A model generated the notes under the pieces. It did not search any database, was not told where the DNA came from, and worked only from the letters and a program-made list of their open reading frames with translations. Shown piece after piece: positions 7,127 through 15,240 of a stretch of DNA of 29,348 nt. A program made the translations under genes and the position numbers. Origin of the DNA: an uncultured Bacilli bacterium (GTDB lineage: Bacteria; Bacillota_I; Bacilli_A; RF39; UBA660); contig CAKOKF010000002.1 of the NCBI GenBank assembly GCA_934090775.1, forward strand, positions 1 to 29,348, read 5' to 3'. The stretch's first letter is position 1. Each line of letters begins with the position of its first letter.

Positions 7127-7170
7127 AAATTAACAAATAATATTATAAGCGTCAAATAAGAAAATCTAAA
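7127..7170 (-). promoter_or_regulatory. Candidate promoters of the adhesin-sortase operon
   Basis: Two overlapping possibilities on the minus strand. The first is TTGACG (7150-7155), 17 bp, TAATTT (7127-7132) with an extended TG; it would start transcription near 7119, inside the inverted repeat. The second is TTTAGA (7165-7170), 17 bp, and a perfect TATAAT (7142-7147); it would start near 7135 and include the whole hairpin. The sequence alone does not decide between them. Confidence 0.45.
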
Positions 7171-7293
7171 GTTTTGCTGGTAAATTTTTACTAAAAAGTA
7201 AGTTTAGCTTAATAAAACAGTTAATTTAGCCTTGATATATTGTAGTTTATAAATATTAAATTGAATTATCATTTGTTGATACAACTGCAATAA

Positions 7294-7312
7294 AAAAGAC
7301 TCTTAATCTTTT
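7294..7312 (-). terminator. Weak intrinsic terminator after yvcK
   Basis: On the minus strand AAAAGA and TCTTTT form a 6-bp AT-rich stem with a 7-base loop, followed by a T run. It lies directly after the yvcK stop and just before the adhesin promoter region. The stem is weak, so confidence is limited. Confidence 0.4.
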
Positions 7313-7313
7313 C

Positions 7314-8261
7314 CTAATTTTTCATTAAGTACGAAAAGATTAAATAAGCCGTTTTTAAAGAATCATGTCGATAACATCCATCTTCTTCTTTGGCTAAATT
7401 ATCGCTCAATACTTCAACTTGCATTTTTTTTAAATTTTCAGTATCGATATTAACCGGATCTTTTTGTTCCTGTGTTTGATAGATAGCAACTAATTCTTTA
7501 TTTAGCATATTATTATTTGCAATAACAACATCAATGGTTTTAGAACCTAAATAATTTTCTAATGTTTTGATATGATCACTGACCGTGTAATTATCCGTTT
7601 CGCCTGGCTGCGTAAATAAATTGCATATATACATTTTAGGGGCTTTTGTAGTCTTTATAGTCTTAACCAGTGTTTTGTTAATTAAATGTGGTGTTATACT
7701 AGTTAATAAAGAACCGGAAGAAAAAATTATTAAATCAGCATTATTGACCGCTTCAATTACTTTAGGATTAATTTTTATTTTTTTACTATACTCAACTTTT
7801 TTAATGTTATTAGCACATTTTGTAATTTGTTCTTCACCAATAACCTTTTTATTATCTTCAGTAATACCAACTAAATCAGTATTATCTTCAGTTAAAGGTA
7901 AAATGTTACCTTTTATATCCAATAATCTCATTAAAACAGGGATACCATCATTAAAATTGCCTTTTATATCTAATAATGCACTCAGTAAAAGATTCTTTAT
8001 GGAGTGATTTCCTAAAGTTTTTGATTTTGTAAAACGATAATTTAAAAGTTTTAAGGTGTCTTCGTCAACATTAGACATGGCTAGCATGACTTTAGAAATA
8101 TCGCCTACGGCAGGAATATTAAGATCCTTTCTTAGACGCCCTGTTGAAGCACCATTGTCAGCTACTGATACAACTGCCGTTATTTCTACAGGGAAAAGTT
8201 TTAATCCTTTTAAAATTTGGGATAAACCTGAGCCACCACCAAAAATCGTTATCTTTTTCAT
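7314..8261 (-). CDS. yvcK: YvcK/GlmR gluconeogenesis and cell-wall factor
   Basis: CofD-like Rossmann-fold protein. In Bacillus, YvcK (GlmR) binds UDP-GlcNAc, is needed for growth on gluconeogenic carbon sources, and helps direct carbon into amino-sugar and peptidoglycan synthesis. The N-terminus KKITIFGGGSGLSQILKGLK is the nucleotide-binding loop. VSVADNGASTGRLRKDLNI followed by PAVGDISKVMLAMS is the family signature, and FSSGSLLTSITPHL is the second conserved motif. The length of 315 matches B. subtilis (317). GGTGAT precedes the start. In Firmicutes it normally sits between rapZ and whiA. Neither is here; it follows spoIVB by 39 bases and is probably co-transcribed with it. Confidence 0.95.
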   Translation of the reverse strand: MKKITIFGGGSGLSQILKGLKLFPVEITAVVSVADNGASTGRLRKDLNIPAVGDISKVMLAMSNVDEDTLKLLNYRFTKSKTLGNHSIKNLLLSALLDIKGNFNDGIPVLMRLLDIKGNILPLTEDNTDLVGITEDNKKVIGEEQITKCANNIKKVEYSKKIKINPKVIEAVNNADLIIFSSGSLLTSITPHLINKTLVKTIKTTKAPKMYICNLFTQPGETDNYTVSDHIKTLENYLGSKTIDVVIANNNMLNKELVAIYQTQEQKDPVNIDTENLKKMQVEVLSDNLAKEEDGCYRHDSLKTAYLIFSYLMKN

Positions 8262-8300
8262 ATTTTATTATCACCATAATAAGTATATAATAAAGTGATG

Positions 8301-9284
8301 CTAATTACTACTTTTTTCGCCTTCTTCTAGCATATTTATGATACTTATACCATATCCAGTTTTAACATTGTCTATGGTTACGTGGGTTACAGCACCAATT
8401 AATTTATCATTTTGAACAATTGGAGAACCACTCATACCTTGAACAACACCACCGGCGGCATTAATTAAATTTTCATCAATTATTTCAAAATAAATATTTT
8501 TAGTTAAACTATTTTTATCAACTTTTAAAATGTTAATTGTATATTCTTTAATCACATCTTGCATCAAGGAAGTATAAATAGTAGCTTTGCCAAGTTTTAT
8601 CTCGTTTGGAGAAGCAACTTTTATTAGTTTACCATTATTAGGAATATTATTATAAATACCAAAGATACCAGCTAATGTATTTTTACTTATATCTCCATAA
8701 ACATTTTGACGATAAAATTTGGTATTAATACTACCAGGATTACCATTAGTACTCTTGGTAATATTGGTAATTATACTTTTAAAAATGGAACCATCCTTAA
8801 TTTTGATAGCTTCATTAGTATTACTATCAATTATATAATGACCTAATGCTCCATATATTTTAGTTTCCGGATCAATATAGGTTAAAGTACCATTTCCTAG
8901 TAAATTATCTTTGACATAAATGCCTGTTTTATAAGAGTTATTATTTTTTTCTAATTTTATTTTAGTTGTATATTCATTATCGTCGCGCAAATAGGTTATT
9001 TCCACTTCGTCGTTGGCAGCATATTTCTCAATTTTATTTACTAAATCTTTAATATTATCTACTGCTTCATTATTAACTTTGATGATATAATCTCCAACTA
9101 AAAGGTGACTACCATTATAAATATTATTAACTTTATAAAATCCTACTATTAGAACACCTTTACTATTTATAGAAATACCAACATTTTGACCACCTAAGAT
9201 TACTTCGCTGGAATAGGCAAATACCGTAAAAGGTAATAGCCATAATAAGAAGAAAATATTTAATTTTTTTAATAATTTTTTCAT
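8301..9284 (-). CDS. spoIVB: SpoIVB-type PDZ serine peptidase (S55)
   Basis: Secreted or membrane-anchored serine peptidase. In Bacillus, SpoIVB is made in the forespore and triggers pro-sigma-K processing in the mother cell. An N-terminal signal or anchor helix (NIFFLLWLLPFTVFA) is followed by a PDZ domain (about 45-115: VGDYIIKVNNEAVDNIKDLV) and the S55 catalytic domain. Numbered from the chosen start, H149 (ALGHYI), D270 (EIIDENL) and S285 (VVQGMSGSPIV) form an intact triad, followed by GAVTHV. GGTGA lies 5 bases before the ATG at 9284; the frame is open 4 codons further. The protein is shorter than B. subtilis SpoIVB (426). It lies close to the exonuclease VII genes, as in Bacillus. Confidence 0.92.
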   Translation of the reverse strand: MKKLLKKLNIFFLLWLLPFTVFAYSSEVILGGQNVGISINSKGVLIVGFYKVNNIYNGSHLLVGDYIIKVNNEAVDNIKDLVNKIEKYAANDEVEITYLRDDNEYTTKIKLEKNNNSYKTGIYVKDNLLGNGTLTYIDPETKIYGALGHYIIDSNTNEAIKIKDGSIFKSIITNITKSTNGNPGSINTKFYRQNVYGDISKNTLAGIFGIYNNIPNNGKLIKVASPNEIKLGKATIYTSLMQDVIKEYTINILKVDKNSLTKNIYFEIIDENLINAAGGVVQGMSGSPIVQNDKLIGAVTHVTIDNVKTGYGISIINMLEEGEKSSN

Positions 9285-9355
9285 ACACTTCACCATTAAT
9301 AGTATAAGTTATGCTGATTTTTTTATGGTGGAAATATATGGCAAGGGTTTAAAAA

Positions 9356-9382
9356 AGATGTAGTTTATTTTTTACTACAACT
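9356..9382 (-). terminator. Intrinsic terminator after xseB
   Basis: On the minus strand AGTTGTAGT and ACTACATCT pair (8 of 9) around an AAAAAATAA loop and are followed by TTTTTT. It lies six bases after the xseB stop and separates the nusB-xseA-xseB group from spoIVB. Confidence 0.8.
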
Positions 9383-9387
9383 TATTT

Positions 9388-9621
9388 CTAGTTTTTATTT
9401 TCATCAATACTAAAATCTTCTAGGGTATTGTTTTCTGTTAAAATTTTATTAATGCTTTCTTTGGCATTATTTAATTTATCACCACAAATTTTAGCTAATT
9501 GCATAGCTTCACTATATTTAGAGATGGCTTTATCTAAATCAACATTGCCAGCTTCTAATTCTTTGACTATATTTTCTAATTCTAATAGATTTTCTTCAAA
9601 AGTTTTTTCATTTTTTGCCAT
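9388..9621 (-). CDS. xseB: Exodeoxyribonuclease VII small subunit
   Basis: Small helical subunit of exonuclease VII, which with XseA degrades single-stranded DNA from both ends to short oligonucleotides in the cytosol. The family signature TFEENLLELENIVKELEAGN followed by LDKAISKYSEAM fills residues 7-43. The length of 77 is normal. It overlaps the xseA 3' end by 14 bases, with GTAAGGAGAT inside xseA as its ribosome-binding site, so the two subunits are likely coupled in translation. Confidence 0.96.
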   Translation of the reverse strand: MAKNEKTFEENLLELENIVKELEAGNVDLDKAISKYSEAMQLAKICGDKLNNAKESINKILTENNTLEDFSIDENKN

Positions 9622-10888
9622 TTTTTATCTCCTTACTTACTACTTTCGCTTCTAGTGTCCCATCTTTTAAGGCAATATTAATGTTATCATTTATATCAAC
9701 TAATTTAACACTAGTAATTACTTCATTTTGATTTTTGACTATACTATATCCACTATCCAAAAGTTTCATTGGATTTAATACGGTAACTGTTTTTAATAAA
9801 AGATTAAACTGATATTCTTTACGTTCTAATATTTTTATTGGTTCCTTTAATAATTTATTGTCTATTATTTTACGATATTTTAAATTATCTTCTTTTATTT
9901 TATTTGCTATGTATAATTGCAAACGGTCTAATAAATTATCTAGATGTTGTTCTTTTATTTCATATATACTTAACGGATTTTTTAAAATTTGCTTGCTAGT
10001 TAAAGATAACAGTTTACTATTATAAAAATCACATCTATTTTCGATAGCTTTGGTTGCTCTAATTTTCAATTGATTAAATAAATTATTTAAATCGCTAATA
10101 TTTGGTACAGCCATTTCGGCAGCTCCAGTTGGTGTTGGAGCTCTTAAATCTGCTACGAAATCAGCAATCGTAAAGTCTATTTCATGGCCAACAGCACTAA
10201 TGATTGGAATTTTTGATGCAAAAATAGCTCTTGCCACTACTTCTTCATTAAAGCACCATAGATCCTCTATTGATCCACCACCACGGCCACAAATGATGAC
10301 ATCTAAATCATATTCTTGGGCTTTATTCAATTGTTTCGCTACTGATTCTTTGGCTCCATCGCCTTGCACCAAAGCCGGAAAAAGAATGGTTTTTGCAATT
10401 GGATATCTTCTTTTTATAGTACTTAAGATATCTCTAATTGCAGCACCTGTGGGAGCTGTTATGATACCAATTGTTTTAGGATATTTAGGAATTGGCTTTT
10501 TATATTTTGTATCAAACAAGCCTTCATTAGCTAATTTTTGCTTTAGTTTTTCAAATTCTAAATAAAGATTACCTACTCCATCCATTTCCATAGTATTAAC
10601 ATAAATTTGATATGCGCCAGTTGCTTCATAAACACTTATACGACCACTTACTAAAACTTTCATTCCATCTTCTGGAGTAAAATTTACTTTAGAAGCATTA
10701 AAATTGAACATTACTGCTGATATTCTTGAATTTTCATCTTTTAAAGTAAAATAGAAATGACCACGAGTATGATGTTTAAAATTAGAGATTTCCCCTTTCA
10801 AATAAACATTATTGAGATTAGAATCAATATCAAACTTGGCCTTTATATAACGATTTAAATCGGAAATTGTTATATATTTAATATCCAT
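9608..10888 (-). CDS. xseA: Exodeoxyribonuclease VII large subunit
   Basis: Catalytic subunit of exonuclease VII. The N-terminal OB-fold (about 1-100: VYLKGEISNFKHHTRGHFYF) binds single-stranded DNA. The catalytic domain holds TIGIITAPTGAAIRDI (139-154), GRGGGSIEDLWCFNEE (201-216) and SAVGHEIDFTIADFVADLRA (231-250) with PTPTGAAE next. A coiled C-terminal region follows. The length of 426 is typical. GAGTGA, formed by the end of nusB, serves as its ribosome-binding site 4 bases before the ATG. The TGA stop lies inside the start of xseB, showing that UGA is a stop codon here. Confidence 0.97.
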   Translation of the reverse strand: MDIKYITISDLNRYIKAKFDIDSNLNNVYLKGEISNFKHHTRGHFYFTLKDENSRISAVMFNFNASKVNFTPEDGMKVLVSGRISVYEATGAYQIYVNTMEMDGVGNLYLEFEKLKQKLANEGLFDTKYKKPIPKYPKTIGIITAPTGAAIRDILSTIKRRYPIAKTILFPALVQGDGAKESVAKQLNKAQEYDLDVIICGRGGGSIEDLWCFNEEVVARAIFASKIPIISAVGHEIDFTIADFVADLRAPTPTGAAEMAVPNISDLNNLFNQLKIRATKAIENRCDFYNSKLLSLTSKQILKNPLSIYEIKEQHLDNLLDRLQLYIANKIKEDNLKYRKIIDNKLLKEPIKILERKEYQFNLLLKTVTVLNPMKLLDSGYSIVKNQNEVITSVKLVDINDNINIALKDGTLEAKVVSKEIKNGKK

Positions 10889-10892
10889 ATCG

Positions 10893-11285
10893 TCACTCTT
10901 TAATCATTTTATCTAGTACAGCGTTAATAATTTTACGAACGGAATCATCAGAATATTTTTTAGCAAGTTCTACTGCTTCGTTAATTACAACTATATGTGG
11001 AGTATCAGTATATTTTAACTCGTAGATAGCCATTTTTAAAATAGCAGCACCAGTTTTATCAATACGACTAATGTCCCAATTTTTCATATATTTATTTGCT
11101 ATTTCAATAATTTCATTTTCATATGTAATAACGCCATAAACGATATCACGGACGAATTCATTATCAATATCCAAATTAGCATTAATAACTTCCTCTACGT
11201 TATAGTCTATATGTTGGCTTCTATTTATATCTATTTGATATAATATAATCATTATTTTTTCTCTTAATTCACTTCTTGATTTCAT
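10893..11285 (-). CDS. nusB: Transcription antitermination factor NusB
   Basis: All-helical RNA-binding protein that with NusE (S10) binds boxA of rRNA leaders in antitermination complexes. Residues 2-18 (KSRSELREKIMIILYQI) and the conserved C-terminal VVINEAVELAKKYSDDSVRKIINAVLDKM pattern (about 98-126) are diagnostic; the length of 130 is usual. The stop is TGA. xseA starts 4 bases later, so nusB-xseA-xseB is one unit, in an order related to that of Bacillus. The start is unusual: the Shine-Dalgarno sequence is 28 bases from the ATG and a hairpin fills the space between them. An extended -10 (TGTTATATT) lies just upstream. Confidence 0.95.
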   Translation of the reverse strand: MKSRSELREKIMIILYQIDINRSQHIDYNVEEVINANLDIDNEFVRDIVYGVITYENEIIEIANKYMKNWDISRIDKTGAAILKMAIYELKYTDTPHIVVINEAVELAKKYSDDSVRKIINAVLDKMIKE

Positions 11286-11321
11286 ACTTATATATTAATC
11301 TTTATTGATTAATTCCTTTCT
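11286..11321 (-). promoter_or_regulatory. Shine-Dalgarno, hairpin, ATG leader of nusB
   Basis: On the minus strand AGAAAGGA (11314-11321) is followed directly by a hairpin with arms ATTAATC (11307-11313) and GATTAAT (11294-11300), a perfect 7-bp stem with an AATAAA loop, then 8 bases (ATATAAGT) and the ATG. Linearly the Shine-Dalgarno sequence is too far away; with the stem folded the effective spacing is 8 bases. The first 18 bases (AGAAAGGAATTAATCAAT) recur exactly in the leader of the gene starting at 28675. Confidence 0.6.
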
Positions 11322-11357
11322 TTTTCTAATATAACATATTATCTAACAATTTTTTAA

Positions 11358-13940
11358 TTATTTATTAACTAATTCTTTTAATTTATATAACTCAGTTAAG
11401 GCATCTATTGGTCTTAAATTATCTAAATTTAAATTATTAATTTCCGTAAGCAATTTTTTATTTTGAGGTTGGGGCTGATAAGCTATTTCCTCTTCTTTAA
11501 CCTTAATAGTTTTTGATTCTTCATCATCGAGATCAAATAGACTTACTTGTTTAATATTATTAGGTTTTTCTGAATCTTCATATTCTTTTAAAATTGCGGT
11601 TGCTCTTTTTAACAATTCTTCAGGCATTTTAGCAAGACGAGCAACATGAATACCATATGATTTATCAATTGGACCGTTACTTACTTTATGTAAAAATGTT
11701 ACAGTACCATTTTCTTCATGCGCTTCAACATGAACATTTTTTATTGTTTTAATTTCATTGGCTAATGAGGTAAGCTCATGGTAATGAGTTGAAAATAAGG
11801 TTTTACACTTTATATTTTTGCTAATGTATTCTAAAATAGCTTGGGCTAAACTCATACCATCATAAGTAGCTGTCCCTCGTCCTAACTCATCAAATAGTAT
11901 AAGAGAATTAGGTGTAGCATTGGTAATAGCATTACAGGCCTCCTTCATTTCAACCATAAAAGTAGACTCTCCGCTAACTAAATCATCGGAAGCACCTATT
12001 CTTGTGAAAATTTTATCTATAATAGGTAAAGTAGCTTTTTTAGCAGGAACAAATGAGCCAGTCTGAGCCATTATTATAATAATAGCTAATTGTCGCATAA
12101 AAGTAGATTTACCACTCATGTTAGGGCCCGTAATCAAAAGAGTATTTACATTTTCCGGCATCATACAATCATTAGGAACATATAATCCATTACTAACAGC
12201 CTCTACTACTGGGTGGCGACCATCTTTTATTTTTATCTCATTAGTTGTTGTAAGGTTGGGTCTAACTAAATTATATTCTTCAGCACAAACAGCAAGCGAA
12301 ATGAGGCAATCAATTTCACTTAATATTTCAGCATCTTTTTTTAAACTAAATATGTGTGTTTTAATCTTTTCTTTTAATTCATTAAACAAATTATATTCTA
12401 AATCAATAATTCGTTCTTCAGCATTTAGTATCAAAGCTTCTTTCTCTTTTAAAGCCGGAGAAATAAAGCGTTCACAATTGGTTAGAGTTTGTCTTCTTTC
12501 CCAGCCGAAATCTTCCATCACCATTTTACTTTGTCCTTTTGATACTTCAATATAATACCCGAATATTTTATTGTATCCGACTTTTAAATTTTTAATGCCT
12601 GTTTCCTCTTTCAAAGTTTCCTCAAATGATGCAATAAATTCCTTGCCTCCGCTTCTTATACTACGTAATTCATCTAATTCCTTATTATAACCGGTTTTAA
12701 TTAAGGATCCTTCTCGAATAGTAACTGGAGGATTTTCATAAACTGCTTGTTCCAAAAGATTATATACTTCCGTATTAGGATCTAATTCATAATTAAAACC
12801 TAATTTTTTGACATCATCAATAATATTTGGTAACATAGCTAGACTTTTTTTAATTTGCAATAAATCACGAGCATTGAGATTGCCAGAAATCAATTTGCCA
12901 CAAAGTCTTTGCAAGTCATATACTTGATATAAATATTCTCTTAATTCATCTTTAATTATGAATTCAGTATTAATTTTTTCAATAGCATCATAGCGTTTAT
13001 TTAATTCTTCAATATCTTTTAGAGGGTGAAGTAGCCAACTTTTTAATTTACGGGAACCCATGGCTGTTCTACACTTATCTAAAAGCCACAATAAACTGTA
13101 AGTTCTTTCTTTTAAACGGATGGTTTCAAATAGTTCTAAATTACGAACGGTATGAATATCCATATTAAGATATTTATCTTTATTAATAATTGTTATCTCT
13201 CGGATATTAGATATATCTTTCATATTAGTTACAACGAGATAATAAAAGAGATGTTTAAGTCCTGTAACAAATTTATCGTCTAAATCTTTATATAAATAGG
13301 GATAATCTTCTTGCAAATAGTTATTGCTATAGGAAATTTCTATCCCGTAATTGTTTTTTAAAATTTGAATAAGAGCTAAGTTACTATTATCAATTAAGAT
13401 TACTTCTTTAATACCAAGGTTAATTATTTCACTTAATAAAGAATCATTGTCACGTTTAACCTGACTTACCATGCATTCTCCCGTAGATATATCAGCGTAT
13501 GTCAAAATATACACATTGCCATAATCTAAAATGCTAGCTATATAGTTATTATCTTTAGGATGCATCATTTCGTAATCAGTTAAAGTACCTTTACTAATTA
13601 CTTGAATAACGCCTCTTTTAACCATGCCTTTTGTGGTTTTAGGATCTTCTAATTGTTCGCATATTGCAACTTTATATCCTTTATCAATTAATTTTTCAAT
13701 ATATGGTTTAACTGAATGAAAAGGCACGCCGCACATAGGGATACGTTCACTCAAGCCAGCATTTTTTCCTGTCAACGTAAGCTCTAATTCTCTAGCAGCG
13801 GTTTCCCCGTCCTCGAAAAACAATTCATAAAAATCGCCAATACGATAAAATAATAATTCTTCTAAATGTTTATTTTTTATATCCAAATATTGCTGCATCA
13901 TTGGACTTAATTCTTCATATTTTACTTCATTTCTTTTCAT
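11358..13940 (-). CDS. mutS: DNA mismatch repair protein MutS
   Basis: ATPase that recognises mismatches and starts repair. Numbered from the upstream in-frame ATG at 13958: the mismatch-reading Phe-x-Glu is F43-Y44-E45 (RIGDFYELF), the Walker A motif GPNMSGKST is at 611-619, Walker B LILFDELGRGTA has D690-E691, STHYHEL is at 723-729, and a beta-clamp-binding motif QVSLFDL is at 804-810. I prefer the ATG at 13940 (860 residues). The promoter -10 TACAAT ends at 13959, so the ATG at 13958 would lie upstream of the transcript start, and a GTGATG precedes the 13940 ATG. mutL, often adjacent, is not in the window. Confidence 0.98.
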   Translation of the reverse strand: MKRNEVKYEELSPMMQQYLDIKNKHLEELLFYRIGDFYELFFEDGETAARELELTLTGKNAGLSERIPMCGVPFHSVKPYIEKLIDKGYKVAICEQLEDPKTTKGMVKRGVIQVISKGTLTDYEMMHPKDNNYIASILDYGNVYILTYADISTGECMVSQVKRDNDSLLSEIINLGIKEVILIDNSNLALIQILKNNYGIEISYSNNYLQEDYPYLYKDLDDKFVTGLKHLFYYLVVTNMKDISNIREITIINKDKYLNMDIHTVRNLELFETIRLKERTYSLLWLLDKCRTAMGSRKLKSWLLHPLKDIEELNKRYDAIEKINTEFIIKDELREYLYQVYDLQRLCGKLISGNLNARDLLQIKKSLAMLPNIIDDVKKLGFNYELDPNTEVYNLLEQAVYENPPVTIREGSLIKTGYNKELDELRSIRSGGKEFIASFEETLKEETGIKNLKVGYNKIFGYYIEVSKGQSKMVMEDFGWERRQTLTNCERFISPALKEKEALILNAEERIIDLEYNLFNELKEKIKTHIFSLKKDAEILSEIDCLISLAVCAEEYNLVRPNLTTTNEIKIKDGRHPVVEAVSNGLYVPNDCMMPENVNTLLITGPNMSGKSTFMRQLAIIIIMAQTGSFVPAKKATLPIIDKIFTRIGASDDLVSGESTFMVEMKEACNAITNATPNSLILFDELGRGTATYDGMSLAQAILEYISKNIKCKTLFSTHYHELTSLANEIKTIKNVHVEAHEENGTVTFLHKVSNGPIDKSYGIHVARLAKMPEELLKRATAILKEYEDSEKPNNIKQVSLFDLDDEESKTIKVKEEEIAYQPQPQNKKLLTEINNLNLDNLRPIDALTELYKLKELVNK

Positions 13941-13958
13941 ACGTACATCACGAAACAT

Positions 13959-13987
13959 ATTGTATCAAATTTAGTAATCAAAGTCCA
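13959..13987 (-). promoter_or_regulatory. Candidate promoter of mutS
   Basis: On the minus strand TGGACT (13982-13987), a 17-bp spacer and TACAAT (13959-13964). The predicted start point near 13952 would give a leader of about a dozen bases before the ATG at 13940 and would exclude the ATG at 13958. Confidence 0.45.
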
Positions 13988-14146
13988 TGTTATATCTAAA
14001 AGTTAAAAAAAGAAATTCGTGATGAAATTATAAATAAATCACAGTAATTTATAATGTAATGTTTTGTCTTTTAATTATCGTACTTGTGATTTTTGAAAAA
14101 AATAATTATAATTTAAAAAAGCTAATAATTTTTATATAAAAATATT

Positions 14147-14797
14147 TTAACGATTAACATCAGTGTTTTTGATAATATAAACTTTATGTTTTTTATAAAA
14201 AGCATAAAAAATTTCTGATAAGCCTAAATTACTTTGTTGTAATTCTTTAAGCAACCAGTCCTTACTTTTATTTATATTAATTAATGTATCATTTTGGATA
14301 GCGCCATCTATTATCAAAGCCATTGGATAAGAAGATTTTAATTTTAAAAGATTATAAGGAAAAATGGACAGTTTACCATTTGGCTCTAAAAAGGCGTATT
14401 CAATTTCTTCAATACTTTTAATACTATTTTGACGTAGTTGAAATAATAAATCATCAATTGAATAGCGTGATTTAACCATTTCTTTATAATTAATTTTACC
14501 ATTACTGATAATTAAAGATGGTTTGCCGTCAAGAAAATAACGAACTTTTTTGGATTTAATTGATAAATAAGCTAAAATAACTTCCAATATTACTAGAACA
14601 GTAATGGGAATAACTGTATTTAAAATGGTATCGTTAAAATTTTCAATAGAAATGGCTACTAATTCAGCAATTAAAATTGATACTATAAGATCGGTTGTTC
14701 CAAGTTGTCCAATCTCTCTTTTTCCCATAATACGATAAGAAATTAAAATAAAAAAATAGAAAAAAATTGTTTTCAAAGTAATAATTACTAAGTCCAT
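14147..14797 (-). CDS. DUF421 (YetF-like) membrane protein
   Basis: Member of the DUF421/YetF family, cytoplasmic-membrane proteins of uncertain molecular function. Three hydrophobic segments fill the first ~80 residues, with the family motif YRIMGKREIGQLGTTDLIVS and ILIAELVAIS between them. The cytosolic part has the conserved FLDGKPSLIISNGKINYKEM, SIDDLLFQLRQNSI and EYAFLEPNGKLSIF. The length of 216 is normal. GGTGAT lies 5 bases before the ATG. It is divergent from the TIGR04086 gene, 68 bases apart. The family assignment is firm. Confidence 0.92.
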   Translation of the reverse strand: MDLVIITLKTIFFYFFILISYRIMGKREIGQLGTTDLIVSILIAELVAISIENFNDTILNTVIPITVLVILEVILAYLSIKSKKVRYFLDGKPSLIISNGKINYKEMVKSRYSIDDLLFQLRQNSIKSIEEIEYAFLEPNGKLSIFPYNLLKLKSSYPMALIIDGAIQNDTLININKSKDWLLKELQQSNLGLSEIFYAFYKKHKVYIIKNTDVNR

Positions 14798-14865
14798 TTT
14801 ATATCACCATTTATATTATGAGTAATTTTTAATAATTTTAAACATATATTTTATTAGGTGATTTT

Positions 14866-15240
14866 ATGGGAAAAATTTCTTTCTATTTTAAATATATTTT
14901 ATTATTTATTGGCTATTTAATAATTCTTAGTTTTTTAAGCTCTATTTTATATTTATACACAAATATGTCTTATAATATTAATTGTCTAATTTTATTTATT
15001 TTTACTAGTATTGCTTTTTTTATTATTAACTTTTTTAATGGTAAAAAGACTCTTAGTAAAGGATATCTTGCTGGTTTAAAACTAGGTGGATTGCTTGTAA
15101 TAGTTTTCTTTATTATTAGTCTAATAGCTAAAGATGGTTTGTCATTAAGTAAATTAGTATATTATGGAGTATTACTATTAATTTCTATAATTGCTAGTTC
15201 AATTGGAATTAATACTAAAGATAAATCTAGTTTAAAATAA
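14866..15240 (+). CDS. TIGR04086-like four-helix membrane protein
   Basis: Small integral membrane protein with four predicted helices (about residues 8-28, 36-57, 70-92 and 97-117). A short basic stretch FNGKKTLSKGYLAGLKLGG before helix 3 is typical of the TIGR04086 family, whose function is unknown. In Firmicutes this family commonly lies next to yajC and tgt, and tgt is indeed two genes away. GGTGAT three bases before the ATG supports the start. It converges with the 102-residue gene, and the two coding regions overlap by 14 bases. Confidence 0.8.
   Translation: MGKISFYFKYILLFIGYLIILSFLSSILYLYTNMSYNINCLILFIFTSIAFFIINFFNGKKTLSKGYLAGLKLGGLLVIVFFIISLIAKDGLSLSKLVYYGVLLLISIIASSIGINTKDKSSLK

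Noticed and set aside
7621..8298. Two plus-strand open frames opposite yvcK
   Set aside because: Antisense to a well-conserved gene; no start signals; composition is that of a shadow frame.
10200..12555. Plus-strand open frames opposite xseA and mutS
   Set aside because: Mirror frames of strongly conserved genes without ribosome-binding sites.
14100..14146. Palindrome ATTTTTATATAAAAAT after the DUF421 gene as a terminator
   Set aside because: Pure A/T stem with no GC pairs; such palindromes are expected by chance at this base composition.
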